Position numbers and translations under genes: made by a program
Shown here: piece after piece, positions 43,580-52,051 of the stretch
How the letters are laid out: each line of letters opens with the position of its first letter
Numbering within the stretch: the stretch's first letter is position 1
The notes under the pieces: model-generated
Seen by the model: the letters and a program-made list of their open reading frames with translations, nothing else
Database searches by the model: none
What the model was told of the DNA's origin: nothing
Source of the DNA: CAYFSS01 sp964345975
GTDB taxonomy: Bacteria; Bacillota; Clostridia; Saccharofermentanales; Fastidiosipilaceae
NCBI GenBank assembly: GCA_964345975.1
Contig: CAYFSS010000006.1
Coordinates: 23,204 to 87,203, forward strand
Direction of reading: 5' to 3'
Length of the DNA: 64,000 nt

Positions 43580-45166
43580 TCAGCGCTTCGTGAAGCGCAG
43601 GACTTTGCCGGCCTTTTGCGGCGTAGACTTACCTTCGTCAATGAGGATCTTGCCGTTGACGATGGAGAAGTCGATACCTTCTGCGAACTGTTTCGGGTCA
43701 GTGTAGTCACCCACATCACGGACCTCTTCCGGATCAATGATGAGGATGTCCGCTGCCAGACCTTCCTTGAGATAACCGCGATCGGTGAGACCCAGCATGT
43801 CTGCTGCTTTACCGGTCATCTTGTAGATGGCCGTCTCGATCGGGAAGAGCTCTTCATCACGGGTGTACTTCCCCAAGACGCGGGCAAAAGCACCGTAAAG
43901 TCGCGGGTGAGGCTTGGAGCCGATAATGCCGTCGGTGCAGACGTTTTGCTCGGGGCGGCTCATGAAGAGTTTGACGTGCTCTTCGGTGCCGTAGAAGTCG
44001 ACGAGACCCACGATGTTCTCTTCGTCACGGATGAGGTCGAAGATGGCATCCAATGGCTCTTTACCCGTAGCTTCACCTAATTCGACCAGGTTCATACCGA
44101 CATATTTCTCAGCTTCTTCATTCTTTACGAAGGTGATGAAGATGCCTTCAAGGCCGGCAAAGTCGACGAAGTTATCCCAACCGTCGATCCCGTTCCAAAT
44201 ATCTTCCTTCATCTTCTCGCGAAGTTCTTCATCGTAGAGACGCTCGATCAGCTTCTCGGTACCACCGTCATGCACCCACGGAGGTAGGATGACGGACATC
44301 ATGGTAGCGCCGGCCACGTAGGGGTACTGATCGAAGGACACGATCATGCCTTCTTCTTTGGCTTCGTCCAATTTCTCCAAGACCTTGGGGACCTTGTCCC
44401 AGTTCTTCTTACCGCAGCACTTGAAGTGCGAGAAGTGAACGCGGCAACCGGATTCACGACCGATCGTGAGGATCTCATCCATGGATTCCAGGATCGCATC
44501 GGCTTCGGAACGCTGGTGCGTCACAAAGACACCGCCGTTTTTCTTCAAGACCTTACCCAGAGAGATAAATTCATCGATGTCTGCATAGACACATGGAGGA
44601 TAAATCATCCCGGTGCTCATGCCGAAGGCTCCGGCATCGATAGCCTTCTGGAGCTCTTCGTCCATCTTCTTCTGTTCTTCTTCGGTAGGCTTACGATTCT
44701 CCAAACCCATAGCTACCATGCGCAGGTTACCGTGCGGTGCGAGATAGACCATGTTTGGCCCCAGGTCGAGCGTTTCAATGTGCTCGAGATAGTCCTTCAC
44801 GGTCTCCCAATTCCATTCGATGTCCCACTGACCTTCAAGACCGGCCATGGCTTTCTTCCACGGAGCCAACGTCTCCGGGCTAACCGGTGCCGGACCCATA
44901 CCATCTTGCGCTAGGACTTCCGTCGTGATGCCCTGGAAAACCTTCGGTAGGAGTTCAGGTTCGACGTTGAGCATGATGGAGGAGTGTGAGTGTGTGTCGA
45001 TGAAGCCGGGGGTGACATATTTACCTTCCGCATCGATGACACGTTCCGCTTCCGGTTCGCCTTCGACGAAGACGATAGTCTCGCCGTCAACTGCGAGGTT
45101 TGCCACATAAGGCTCACCACCGGTACCGTCGACAATAAGACCATTCTTAATCAGTAATTTGTACAT
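43580..45166 (-). CDS. N-acyl-D-amino-acid deacylase (D-aminoacylase)
   Basis: 528 residues, amidohydrolase superfamily. GFIDTHSHSS carries the metal-binding HxH at about residue 60; VFVTHQRSEAD and VHFSHFKCCG provide further metal-ligand His; NVCTDG holds the catalytic Asp (about residue 390). It hydrolyses N-acyl-D-amino acids (or D-dipeptide-like amides) in the cytoplasm. The neighbours (YgeY-type M20 peptidase, diaminopropionate ammonia-lyase, RidA, DauR-like regulator) fit D-amino-acid catabolism. Exact acyl group and side chain not predictable. Confidence 0.88.
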   Translation of the reverse strand: MYKLLIKNGLIVDGTGGEPYVANLAVDGETIVFVEGEPEAERVIDAEGKYVTPGFIDTHSHSSIMLNVEPELLPKVFQGITTEVLAQDGMGPAPVSPETLAPWKKAMAGLEGQWDIEWNWETVKDYLEHIETLDLGPNMVYLAPHGNLRMVAMGLENRKPTEEEQKKMDEELQKAIDAGAFGMSTGMIYPPCVYADIDEFISLGKVLKKNGGVFVTHQRSEADAILESMDEILTIGRESGCRVHFSHFKCCGKKNWDKVPKVLEKLDEAKEEGMIVSFDQYPYVAGATMMSVILPPWVHDGGTEKLIERLYDEELREKMKEDIWNGIDGWDNFVDFAGLEGIFITFVKNEEAEKYVGMNLVELGEATGKEPLDAIFDLIRDEENIVGLVDFYGTEEHVKLFMSRPEQNVCTDGIIGSKPHPRLYGAFARVLGKYTRDEELFPIETAIYKMTGKAADMLGLTDRGYLKEGLAADILIIDPEEVRDVGDYTDPKQFAEGIDFSIVNGKILIDEGKSTPQKAGKVLRFTKR

Positions 45167-45204
45167 GATCTACTTCCCTTTCCGTTTTGTATAAAGCCGA
45201 GGCT

Positions 45205-46389
45205 TTACTTCAACAGGGCTTTCATCGCAGCGATGTACGATTGAACGGCCTTGTTTAGTTCTGTGATTTCAATGTATTCATTGATCGTGTGTGCTAAGTT
45301 TTCTTGTGAAGGACCGAGACCAAAGGTCTTGATGCCTGCTTCACCGGCGTAATGACTGCCGTTGGTACAGAAGTTGTACTGAGTGATTTCAGGAGTAAGC
45401 CCGGCGTTCTGCATTTCCTCATAAACCGCCTGGACCCATTCCTCTTCTTGGTCGAAGAGCCAGCCCGGGAAGAATCGCTCACCTTGAATGGTTTCGCCGG
45501 TATAGCAAACTTCAGAAGCTTCGGCATAGCTGACCTTTGCCTTGAGCTCAGGATCCTCCGCCATCATCTTCTCAACCAACTCCTGCAAAGGCGCAAGCAC
45601 GCTCTCGAGGGTCTCGTTGACGAGGAGGCGACGATCATAGGTCGCGACGCAATATTCGGGGACGACGCTGGCTCCGGGGTACGGGGCGGATTTGATATCC
45701 GTCAACTCGAGGATGCCCTTGCCAAGTTCAGGATGTTCTGTCGGTTCAAGCTCACGGATCGCTTCAATGATCCGGCAGATCTTGTAGACAGCGTTGATGC
45801 CCTTCTCGGGATTTGCTGAGTGAGCAGGCTTGCCAAAGACTTCGAGCTTGATCTCGCCACGGCCTCTTTGACCGATCTTGAGATTGCCTTGAGAAGCTTC
45901 GCCGATGACTACATAGTCAGGCTGCACACGTGCGGAGATCTCACGCGCTGCAACACCTTCGAAGCACTCTTCATGGACGACGCCTGCGACATAGATTTCA
46001 CCGGCGAAGTCGCCATTCGTCGCATCGCGGTAAGCTGTCGCTGCAACCGCCATGGAAGCCAGAGCGCCCTTCATATCAGAAGCGCCTCGGCCATAGATCT
46101 TGCCGCCATGAATCTCAGCAGCAAAAGGAGGATGCTCCCAATCCGATTCGTTGCCGACGGGAACCGTGTCCATATGACCGTCGAAGAGAATCTTCGGCCC
46201 CGGACGCTTGCCCTTGATGCAGCCGATCGTGTTGCCGTACTTGTCGACGATAATGTCGTCATAATTGTTCTCTTTAAAATACGCTTGGAGGACGTCGGAC
46301 ACGCCCTTCTCTTCGCCGGAGTAACTACGCTCCCGGATCAAAGCTTGGGTTAGCTCGACTGCTGCCTGCTCCAAATTCTTTTCCTTCAT
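45205..46389 (-). CDS. ygeY: M20-family peptidase, YgeY type
   Basis: 394 residues. Metal motifs: ILFDGHMDTVPVGNESDW, GRGASDMKGALASM, VVHEECFEG with the catalytic Glu pair, and the C-terminal His in TNGSHYAGEAG. It matches the YgeY-like putative selenium-metabolism/hydrolase group normally found next to ygeX, as here. The start at 46389 lies 4 bp after the dpaL stop and follows GTGAGG; the reading from 46443 overlaps dpaL too far. Probably cleaves an amide or dipeptide that yields diaminopropionate or a related amino acid. Confidence 0.85.
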   Translation of the reverse strand: MKEKNLEQAAVELTQALIRERSYSGEEKGVSDVLQAYFKENNYDDIIVDKYGNTIGCIKGKRPGPKILFDGHMDTVPVGNESDWEHPPFAAEIHGGKIYGRGASDMKGALASMAVAATAYRDATNGDFAGEIYVAGVVHEECFEGVAAREISARVQPDYVVIGEASQGNLKIGQRGRGEIKLEVFGKPAHSANPEKGINAVYKICRIIEAIRELEPTEHPELGKGILELTDIKSAPYPGASVVPEYCVATYDRRLLVNETLESVLAPLQELVEKMMAEDPELKAKVSYAEASEVCYTGETIQGERFFPGWLFDQEEEWVQAVYEEMQNAGLTPEITQYNFCTNGSHYAGEAGIKTFGLGPSQENLAHTINEYIEITELNKAVQSYIAAMKALLK

Positions 46390-46393
46390 AGCT

Positions 46394-47617
46394 TTAGGCC
46401 TCACTTTCTTCACTTGAGCTTGGGTGTCTACCGTCCCAGACAACGTCCAGGTAATGCTTACGGTCCGTGTCGCCTTCGGTGCTCACGAAGAGCAAGACGG
46501 AGTTTTCATCGATCTTCAAGCGTTCTTTGAGATCGCTGTAGCGAGAGTCGGTCAGGGCTTTTGTAATGACGCCGAAGGGCGCTGCACCGCTCTCACCGGA
46601 AATGATCCTCTTGTCATCACCTAAGGGGTTGCCCAAGACGCGCATACCAAAAGCAGCGAGCTTGTCAGGAGCTGAGATGTAGTAATCGGCGTAGTCGAAG
46701 AGAACTTCGAGCCCAACCGTATTCGGTTCACCGCAGGCTAAGCCGGCCATGATGGTGTGATAGTTGCCGCCTATAAGGACGCGCTCACCGGCCAGGGCGG
46801 ATTCGTAGATACAAGCCACGGTATCCGGCTCAACGATCGTGATCACTGGTTTCTCGTCGCCGGGGTAGATGTTGCTGAAATAGCCGGTTGCGGCGGCTGC
46901 AAACGAACCGACACCGGCCTGGAGAAAGACGTGGGTGGGTTTCTTGCCGAGCTCACGGAGTTCTTCAGCCATCTCAAAGCTCATGGTCATATAACCTTGC
47001 ATGATCCAGCGCGGAATATCTTCGTAGCCTTCCCAAGCGGTGTCCTGCACCATGATGTAGCCCTTCTCTTCAGCCAGATCATTTGCCATGCGGACGCACT
47101 CATCGTAATTGGCTTCCTGGATGGTCACTTCAGCACCAAGATTGCGAATGTTGACGGCTCGCTCTTCAGCGGTCCCGCGGGGCATATAGACGATGCTCCT
47201 CTGTCCCAGTTCATTGGCAGTCCATGCAACGCCACGACCGTGGTTCCCGTCGGTTGCCGTAATAAACGTCACAACCCCGAGCTTCTCACGGATTTCATCG
47301 GACATGAGGCGTTCGAAGGATAATTCTTTCAGCGGGATGCCCAGTTTCTCAGCAACCACTTCACCGATAGCGTAGCTGCCGCCCAGGACTTTGAACGCAT
47401 TGAGACCGAAGCGGTACGACTCGTCCTTGACGAAGATATCCTTAACCCCTGTCATCTTTGCCATCTTCGACAGCGATACCAGCGGCGTATTCTCGTACAT
47501 CGGGAAGCTTGCATGGTAATCATGGATGGTCTTGGCGACTTCTTCGTTGAGGAAGGAAATGTCGTACTGACCGCGCTCTCTGTTCTGTAGCTGTGTGATC
47601 TTTACATCATGGCTCAT
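46394..47617 (-). CDS. dpaL: Diaminopropionate ammonia-lyase
   Basis: 407 residues. A PLP enzyme of the tryptophan-synthase-beta fold: RFGLNAFKVLGGSYA holds the Schiff-base Lys (about residue 76), TDGNHGRGVAW the catalytic Asp, and QAGVGSFAAAATGY the phosphate-binding Gly loop. It converts D- or L-2,3-diaminopropionate to pyruvate and two ammonia (YgeX). The intermediate 2-aminoacrylate is reactive, and the RidA encoded just upstream in the same operon would remove it. Neighbour ygeY strengthens the assignment. Confidence 0.92.
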   Translation of the reverse strand: MSHDVKITQLQNRERGQYDISFLNEEVAKTIHDYHASFPMYENTPLVSLSKMAKMTGVKDIFVKDESYRFGLNAFKVLGGSYAIGEVVAEKLGIPLKELSFERLMSDEIREKLGVVTFITATDGNHGRGVAWTANELGQRSIVYMPRGTAEERAVNIRNLGAEVTIQEANYDECVRMANDLAEEKGYIMVQDTAWEGYEDIPRWIMQGYMTMSFEMAEELRELGKKPTHVFLQAGVGSFAAAATGYFSNIYPGDEKPVITIVEPDTVACIYESALAGERVLIGGNYHTIMAGLACGEPNTVGLEVLFDYADYYISAPDKLAAFGMRVLGNPLGDDKRIISGESGAAPFGVITKALTDSRYSDLKERLKIDENSVLLFVSTEGDTDRKHYLDVVWDGRHPSSSEESEA

Positions 47618-47653
47618 TCTTGGCTCCTTTCGGGCATCCTTCTATTGCACTCT

Positions 47654-48046
47654 CTAAGAGATTTCTCTTTCCACAACCGCAATTGCTTCGATTTCAACCA
47701 GCGCATCCTTCGGGAGGCGGGCAACCTCGACAGCGGAACGTGAGGGGCATGGACCGTCCTGAAAGAACGTGGCATATACCTCGTTCATTTTGGCGAAGTT
47801 ATTCATGTCGCTGAGAAAGACCGTTGTCTTGATGACTGCCGACATACTGCTACCGCCGGCTTCCACGATGCTTCGGACATTGGTGAGCGAGGTTCGTGTT
47901 TGCTCTTCGATGGTCGATGGCATCTCACCGCTCTCCACATCTATGGGTAGTTGACCGGAGGTGTAGACCATTCCGTTCACGATAACACCTTGGGAATAAG
48001 GACCGATAGCAGCAGGAGCTGCTTCTGTGCTGATAAAAGTTTTCAT
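47654..48046 (-). CDS. ridA: RidA-family enamine/imine deaminase
   Basis: 130 residues, family length. GPYSQGVIVNGMVYTSGQLPID and the active-site PSRSAVEVARLPKDALVEIEAIA, with the key Arg at about residue 104, are intact. It hydrolyses 2-aminoacrylate and related imines. AAGGAG precedes the ATG. As first gene of the operon with diaminopropionate ammonia-lyase it guards PLP enzymes from the aminoacrylate produced. Confidence 0.94.
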   Translation of the reverse strand: MKTFISTEAAPAAIGPYSQGVIVNGMVYTSGQLPIDVESGEMPSTIEEQTRTSLTNVRSIVEAGGSSMSAVIKTTVFLSDMNNFAKMNEVYATFFQDGPCPSRSAVEVARLPKDALVEIEAIAVVEREIS

Positions 48047-48090
48047 AATAAGTCTCCTTATAAGCTCCTTACTAGTGTTTTCATGAGATA

Positions 48091-48119
48091 ATATTATCGT
48101 TGTGATATTTCTAAGTCAA
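48091..48119 (-). promoter_or_regulatory. Promoter of the ridA-dpaL operon
   Basis: TTGACT (plus-strand 48114-48119), 17-bp spacer, TAATAT (48091-48096). The -10 region overlaps a perfect 12-bp palindrome GATAATATTATC (48087-48098) that could be an operator for the divergent regulator. Surrounding 48047-48360 is markedly AT-rich. Confidence 0.65.
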
Positions 48120-48362
48120 CATATTTTGCATATACGTCAATAAACACAAGACTATCCCCATATTTTATGCAATATGCTCACGATATCAAGATAATTTATT
48201 ATTATTCTCGATAATAGTTTATCTCTTAGTTCAAATTCTCTTATGTTATGGCGATGTATAAGAATCTATGATAAATATTGAGAAAGTATTCTAATGCCAT
48301 TAGGATCACGAAGAGGGCTATGGTATATATCAATAATTATTTATTGTAATTTGAATATGTAG

Positions 48363-48452
48363 AATGAGCTGAATGAGCTGATTGGGCTGATTGAGCTGAT
48401 TGAGCTAAATGAGCTGAACGAGCAGAACAAGCAGAATGAACAGAACAAGCAG
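48363..48452 (+). repeat. 9-bp tandem repeat leader before the DauR-like gene
   Basis: Ten successive 9-mers of the form AATGAGCTG, drifting to AACAAGCAG at the 3' end, run to 9 bp before the start codon region. The array is not translated as part of the regulator. Copy-number change could alter leader length or promoter spacing. Confidence 0.85.
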
Positions 48453-48461
48453 AGGGTGTGA

Positions 48462-49193
48462 ATGAAATTAGAAGACCAACTCATCATGAATCAATACATC
48501 AAGATCACAGAGTTCATGGGGCGCCTCCTGGGCAGGGATTACGAGATCGTCCTCCATAACCTCTTGGACAAAGATCACTCCATAGTCGCCATCGCCAATA
48601 ACTTCATTAGTGGCCGACAAGTCGGTGGCCCGCTCACCAACGTTGCGCTCCAAATCATCTCTGATAAGAGCTACATGGTGCAAGATTACCGCACACATTA
48701 CAGTGGCGTTGCCAGAGATGGACGTCAGCTTGCTTCCTCTACCCTCTTCATCAAGAACAGTGCAGGAGAACTGATCGGACTGCTCTGCGTAAACTTTGAC
48801 GGCAGTCGCTATAGAGAGCTCAGCGAGAAGTTAAACGAACTTCGCCTTGTCGACCCTTATATCGATTCAAACTTCCAATACAACGAGGACATGGCTGAAC
48901 CTCAGCAAATCCACGGCAACAGCAGTGCTTTCACCTTGCCCGAAGACTCCGTTGAAACTTTCTACAACTCCACAGATGATGTGACGAAAGAAGTCGCGAG
49001 GCAGGCAATGCTGGATCTGGGGATTAATTCAGATCGCCTGACATCGGACGAGAAGATTGCCATTGTCGAGAAGATGAATAGTCGTGGCGTTTTCCTCCTC
49101 AAAGGAGCGGTCAAAGATACGGCCGAAGTTCTGGATTGTTCGCAAGCTACGGTGTATCGCTATCTGGCTGAGATCCGGGACAGGAACGAATAG
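48462..49193 (+). CDS. YheO/DauR-type transcriptional regulator
   Basis: 243 residues. The N-terminal YheO-like PAS domain (about 10-120: GRDYEIVLHNLLDKDHSIVAIANNFISGRQVGGPLTN) is followed by a C-terminal helix-turn-helix (about 195-240: EKMNSRGVFLLKGAVKDTAEVLDCSQATVYRYLAE). DauR, a known member, represses D-arginine utilisation, and this gene diverges from a D-aminoacylase/diaminopropionate operon, so control of that operon is likely. GAGGG precedes the ATG. Confidence 0.88.
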   Translation: MKLEDQLIMNQYIKITEFMGRLLGRDYEIVLHNLLDKDHSIVAIANNFISGRQVGGPLTNVALQIISDKSYMVQDYRTHYSGVARDGRQLASSTLFIKNSAGELIGLLCVNFDGSRYRELSEKLNELRLVDPYIDSNFQYNEDMAEPQQIHGNSSAFTLPEDSVETFYNSTDDVTKEVARQAMLDLGINSDRLTSDEKIAIVEKMNSRGVFLLKGAVKDTAEVLDCSQATVYRYLAEIRDRNE

Positions 49194-49303
49194 GCCACCC
49201 CAAGACCCACAACCCCAAGACCCACCATCCACAACAAACAAAAGCCCCGACCGCCCAAGCTTACGAGCCAGGAAGGTCAGGGCTTCTTACCTATTAAAGC
49301 AAT
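49194..49303. terminator. Convergent spacer with a terminator-like hairpin
   Basis: AGCCCCGACC (49243-49252) pairs with GGTCAGGGCT (about 49275-49284) across a 22-nt loop; minus-strand reading then gives TTTTGTTTG. It probably ends iolD transcription and limits read-through from the DauR-like gene. Confidence 0.6.
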
Positions 49304-51163
49304 CTACCAAAGGCGAGCTTTCTTGAGTTCTTCTTGGTCAGCCTTATAAGCCGCTTCGACATCGGCAGACTCTGACACCTCAGCAACCCCTACACGCCAC
49401 CACGAGCTGTAGCCCGGGCTCATCGTCTTGGGCTTCACCTTAATGTCAAAGAGCACAGGGACATCCGTGTACTGCTTGGAATCCTCAAGGGCCTCCATCA
49501 GATCGTCCGCCGTGAGGCAAGTATAGGCAATCGCCCCGAAAGAACGAGCGTTCATCGCGAAGTCGACAGGAATCGGCTCGCCACGAAGCTTGCCCTTCTT
49601 ATCACGCATATTGAAGACCGTCCCGTAGCTATCGCCGCCCTTGCTGTTTTGGAGATCCTCAATACAGCCCCAACCGAAGTTGTCGAAGAGCATGATATTG
49701 ACCTTGAGACGCTCCTGCACCATCGTGTGGAGCTCAGCATTCAGCATGATATAGCCACCGTCACCGACCATCGCCCAAACCTCAGACTCCGGCTGCGCCA
49801 TCTTGACACCCAAAGCACCGTTTAAGTCATAGCCCATGTTGGAGTAGCCATATTCGACGTGGTAGGAATCCGAGTCCCCCGGGATCCACAAGCGCTGGAG
49901 ATCGCCCGGGAGGCTGCCTGCGGCACAGACCACGACGTCGTGATCGGCGGCAAAATCATTGATGATGCCGACCGCACGTGTCTGGGAGAGGCCATCTTCC
50001 AATTCCTCGCTGTAATGTCCGTCCCGGATCTTAGTCCAAGCATCCTTTTCGGCCGCGATTTCTTCTTCCGTATAAGAAGAGCGATAATCTTCGACCAGCG
50101 TGACCAGCTTTTCGAGAGCGGCTTTTGCGTCCGCAAGGATGCCTTCGGCGTCGAGCTTGAAGGCATCGAACGAGCACACGTTCAAGGAGATGAACTTCGC
50201 TTCTTCATTTCGGAACAGCCACTTCGATGCGGTCGTGAAGTCGGAGAAACGAGTCCCCACACCGATGATCAGGTCGGCTTCCTGCGCAACTTCATTGGCA
50301 GCTTGCGTGCCGGTCACGCCGATACCGCCTAGATTCAGCGGATGATCCCAGGCCACGGTTCCCTTACCGGCTTGGGTTTCACCCCACGGGATGCCCGCAG
50401 TTTCGGCAAAGGCAACGAAGGCCTCGCCGGCCTCGGAATAGCGAACCCCGCCTCCAAGGATCATCAGGGGCTTTTTGGATTCGCTAAGGAGATCCATGAA
50501 GCGCGCAGCTTGATCATCTGTCAGTGGACGGCGATCGTTGTGCCAGACACGCTTGCGGAAGAAGGACTCGGGATAATCAAACGCCATCGCCTCGACATCC
50601 TGCGGCATCGCTAAGCACACGGCCCCGGTATCAGCAGGATCTGTCAAGACACGCATCGCATTCATCAGCGCAGACATCGCCTGCTCAGGACGCTGCATGC
50701 GATCGAAGTAGCGCGTCACAGCACGGAAAGCATCGTTCACCGTCGTCCCGACGCTACTGAAGATCTCAGCTTGTTGGAGAACAGGGTCCGGTTGACGCGT
50801 AGCAAAGGTATCGCCGGGAAGGGCAAGGAAGGGAATACGATTGGCTGTAGCACAAGCCGCAGCGGTCACCATATTCGTCGCCCCCGGTCCGATCGAAGAA
50901 ACACAGGGGATAATTTCACGGCGCTTCTTTTGCTTCGCATAAGCCATTGCGGCAAGTCCCATGCTTTGCTCGTTCTTACCCTGGTAGAACGTCAGTTCAT
51001 GCTCCATTTGCTCGAGCGCTTCGCCGATCCCGGTCACACAACCGTGCCCAAAGATCCCGAACATCCCATTCACAAACTTCGTTTCTTGGCCATCGACCTC
51101 GATGTACTGATTGTCTAGGAACTTAACGATAGCCTGCGCCATGGTTAAACGAATGGTTTTCAT
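49304..51163 (-). CDS. iolD: 3D-(3,5/4)-trihydroxycyclohexane-1,2-dione hydrolase
   Basis: 619 residues, the length of IolD. ThDP enzyme: the N-terminal domain includes GMFGIFGHGCVTGIGEAL, and the C-terminal ThDP motif VWAMVGDGGYIMLNAELHTMVQERLKVNIMLFDNFGWG has the GDG...N pattern. It opens the cyclitol ring to 5-deoxy-D-glucuronate. The start at 51163 has GGAGGG 6 nt upstream. Last gene of the iol-type operon. Homology is strong across the whole length. Confidence 0.93.
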   Translation of the reverse strand: MKTIRLTMAQAIVKFLDNQYIEVDGQETKFVNGMFGIFGHGCVTGIGEALEQMEHELTFYQGKNEQSMGLAAMAYAKQKKRREIIPCVSSIGPGATNMVTAAACATANRIPFLALPGDTFATRQPDPVLQQAEIFSSVGTTVNDAFRAVTRYFDRMQRPEQAMSALMNAMRVLTDPADTGAVCLAMPQDVEAMAFDYPESFFRKRVWHNDRRPLTDDQAARFMDLLSESKKPLMILGGGVRYSEAGEAFVAFAETAGIPWGETQAGKGTVAWDHPLNLGGIGVTGTQAANEVAQEADLIIGVGTRFSDFTTASKWLFRNEEAKFISLNVCSFDAFKLDAEGILADAKAALEKLVTLVEDYRSSYTEEEIAAEKDAWTKIRDGHYSEELEDGLSQTRAVGIINDFAADHDVVVCAAGSLPGDLQRLWIPGDSDSYHVEYGYSNMGYDLNGALGVKMAQPESEVWAMVGDGGYIMLNAELHTMVQERLKVNIMLFDNFGWGCIEDLQNSKGGDSYGTVFNMRDKKGKLRGEPIPVDFAMNARSFGAIAYTCLTADDLMEALEDSKQYTDVPVLFDIKVKPKTMSPGYSSWWRVGVAEVSESADVEAAYKADQEELKKARLW

Positions 51164-51193
51164 AATCCCTCCTTCGTTGGATGAGTCCGGTCC

Positions 51194-51223
51194 GGGCTTT
51201 TGTGTATCAATACTCAAAAGCCC
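51194..51223. repeat. 30-bp near-perfect palindrome between iolB and iolD
   Basis: GGGCTTTTG (51194-51202) is inverted as CAAAAGCCC (51215-51223) with a nearly symmetric TGTATCAATACT centre. It lacks a T-run on either side, so it may be a processing hairpin or protein site rather than a terminator. It contains two opposed copies of the dispersed GGGCTTTTG motif. Confidence 0.8.
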
Positions 51224-51238
51224 AACAGAATCTGCACT

Positions 51239-52048
51239 CTACTGCTCGAGATCCTCAGGGATACGCCAGTAGTCAGGTTTGTCTTCCAAAAGCCACGTAT
51301 GAGCCTCATCGTCGATACGCGTCTTCTCCCAAGGATTGTCAGGGAGGTGACGAATGCCCCAGGTGTAGCAGCAAGGATAGCCGGGTGCAACGGTCTGCTG
51401 GTGGACGGTGTCGTCCGTGACGAGCAGGAGGCCGTGGTGGTTCAATTCGTGGACTTCACCGCTTGACCAGCCGGCACCGAAACCACGCTCATCCTCGAAG
51501 AAGTAGAAATAGGCTTCGGGTTGAGGGTGATGGTGGGGCGGATAGCTGGACCAACGACCACCGGGGGAGACAACTTCGCCGAGGACCATATTGGAATCGG
51601 GACGAGTCTCGTAATCGTAGTAGGTGCGCACATCGCGACGCATCATGCCGTCGAGCGCTCCGTCCGTACCACGGGCCCAAGTGTGGGTTTCCTCGGGGGT
51701 ATAGAGCTTCGCCTCGTACGTCTTATCATTGAGGCTCTTCTGCACATAAAACTCAGAATATTCACTTGCCGTGATTTCACAGGTGGAACCCTTAGACATG
51801 AGGAGACAGTAGCCGCTGTAATCGAAGGGGTTCTCCCGCTCGATTTCATAGCTTGTCCCGTCGATAACGGCCGTCCCCTTCCCCTTCATGAGAATCCAGG
51901 AAACTTCTTTATCTTCTTCCTCGAATGCGTAGGTATCGCCTGCTTCCATGATGAGGAGGCCTACATCCATGTAGGTATCCTCCCCGTTTCTTACATCAAT
52001 GCTTGTAAAGGCGTTATAGCCTCGTCTTACGTCCTGCTTAATATACAA
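51239..52048 (-). CDS. iolB: 5-deoxy-glucuronate isomerase
   Basis: 269 residues, bicupin fold. PPHHHPQPEAYFYFFEDERGFG carries the metal-binding His and Glu cluster of IolB, and GYPCCYTWGIRHLPDNPW is the C-terminal motif. It converts 5-deoxy-D-glucuronate to 2-deoxy-5-keto-D-gluconate. It sits 3 nt after the transketolase C-subunit gene and just upstream of iolD. Identity is strong. Confidence 0.92.
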   Translation of the reverse strand: MYIKQDVRRGYNAFTSIDVRNGEDTYMDVGLLIMEAGDTYAFEEEDKEVSWILMKGKGTAVIDGTSYEIERENPFDYSGYCLLMSKGSTCEITASEYSEFYVQKSLNDKTYEAKLYTPEETHTWARGTDGALDGMMRRDVRTYYDYETRPDSNMVLGEVVSPGGRWSSYPPHHHPQPEAYFYFFEDERGFGAGWSSGEVHELNHHGLLLVTDDTVHQQTVAPGYPCCYTWGIRHLPDNPWEKTRIDDEAHTWLLEDKPDYWRIPEDLEQ

Positions 52049-52051
52049 GGC

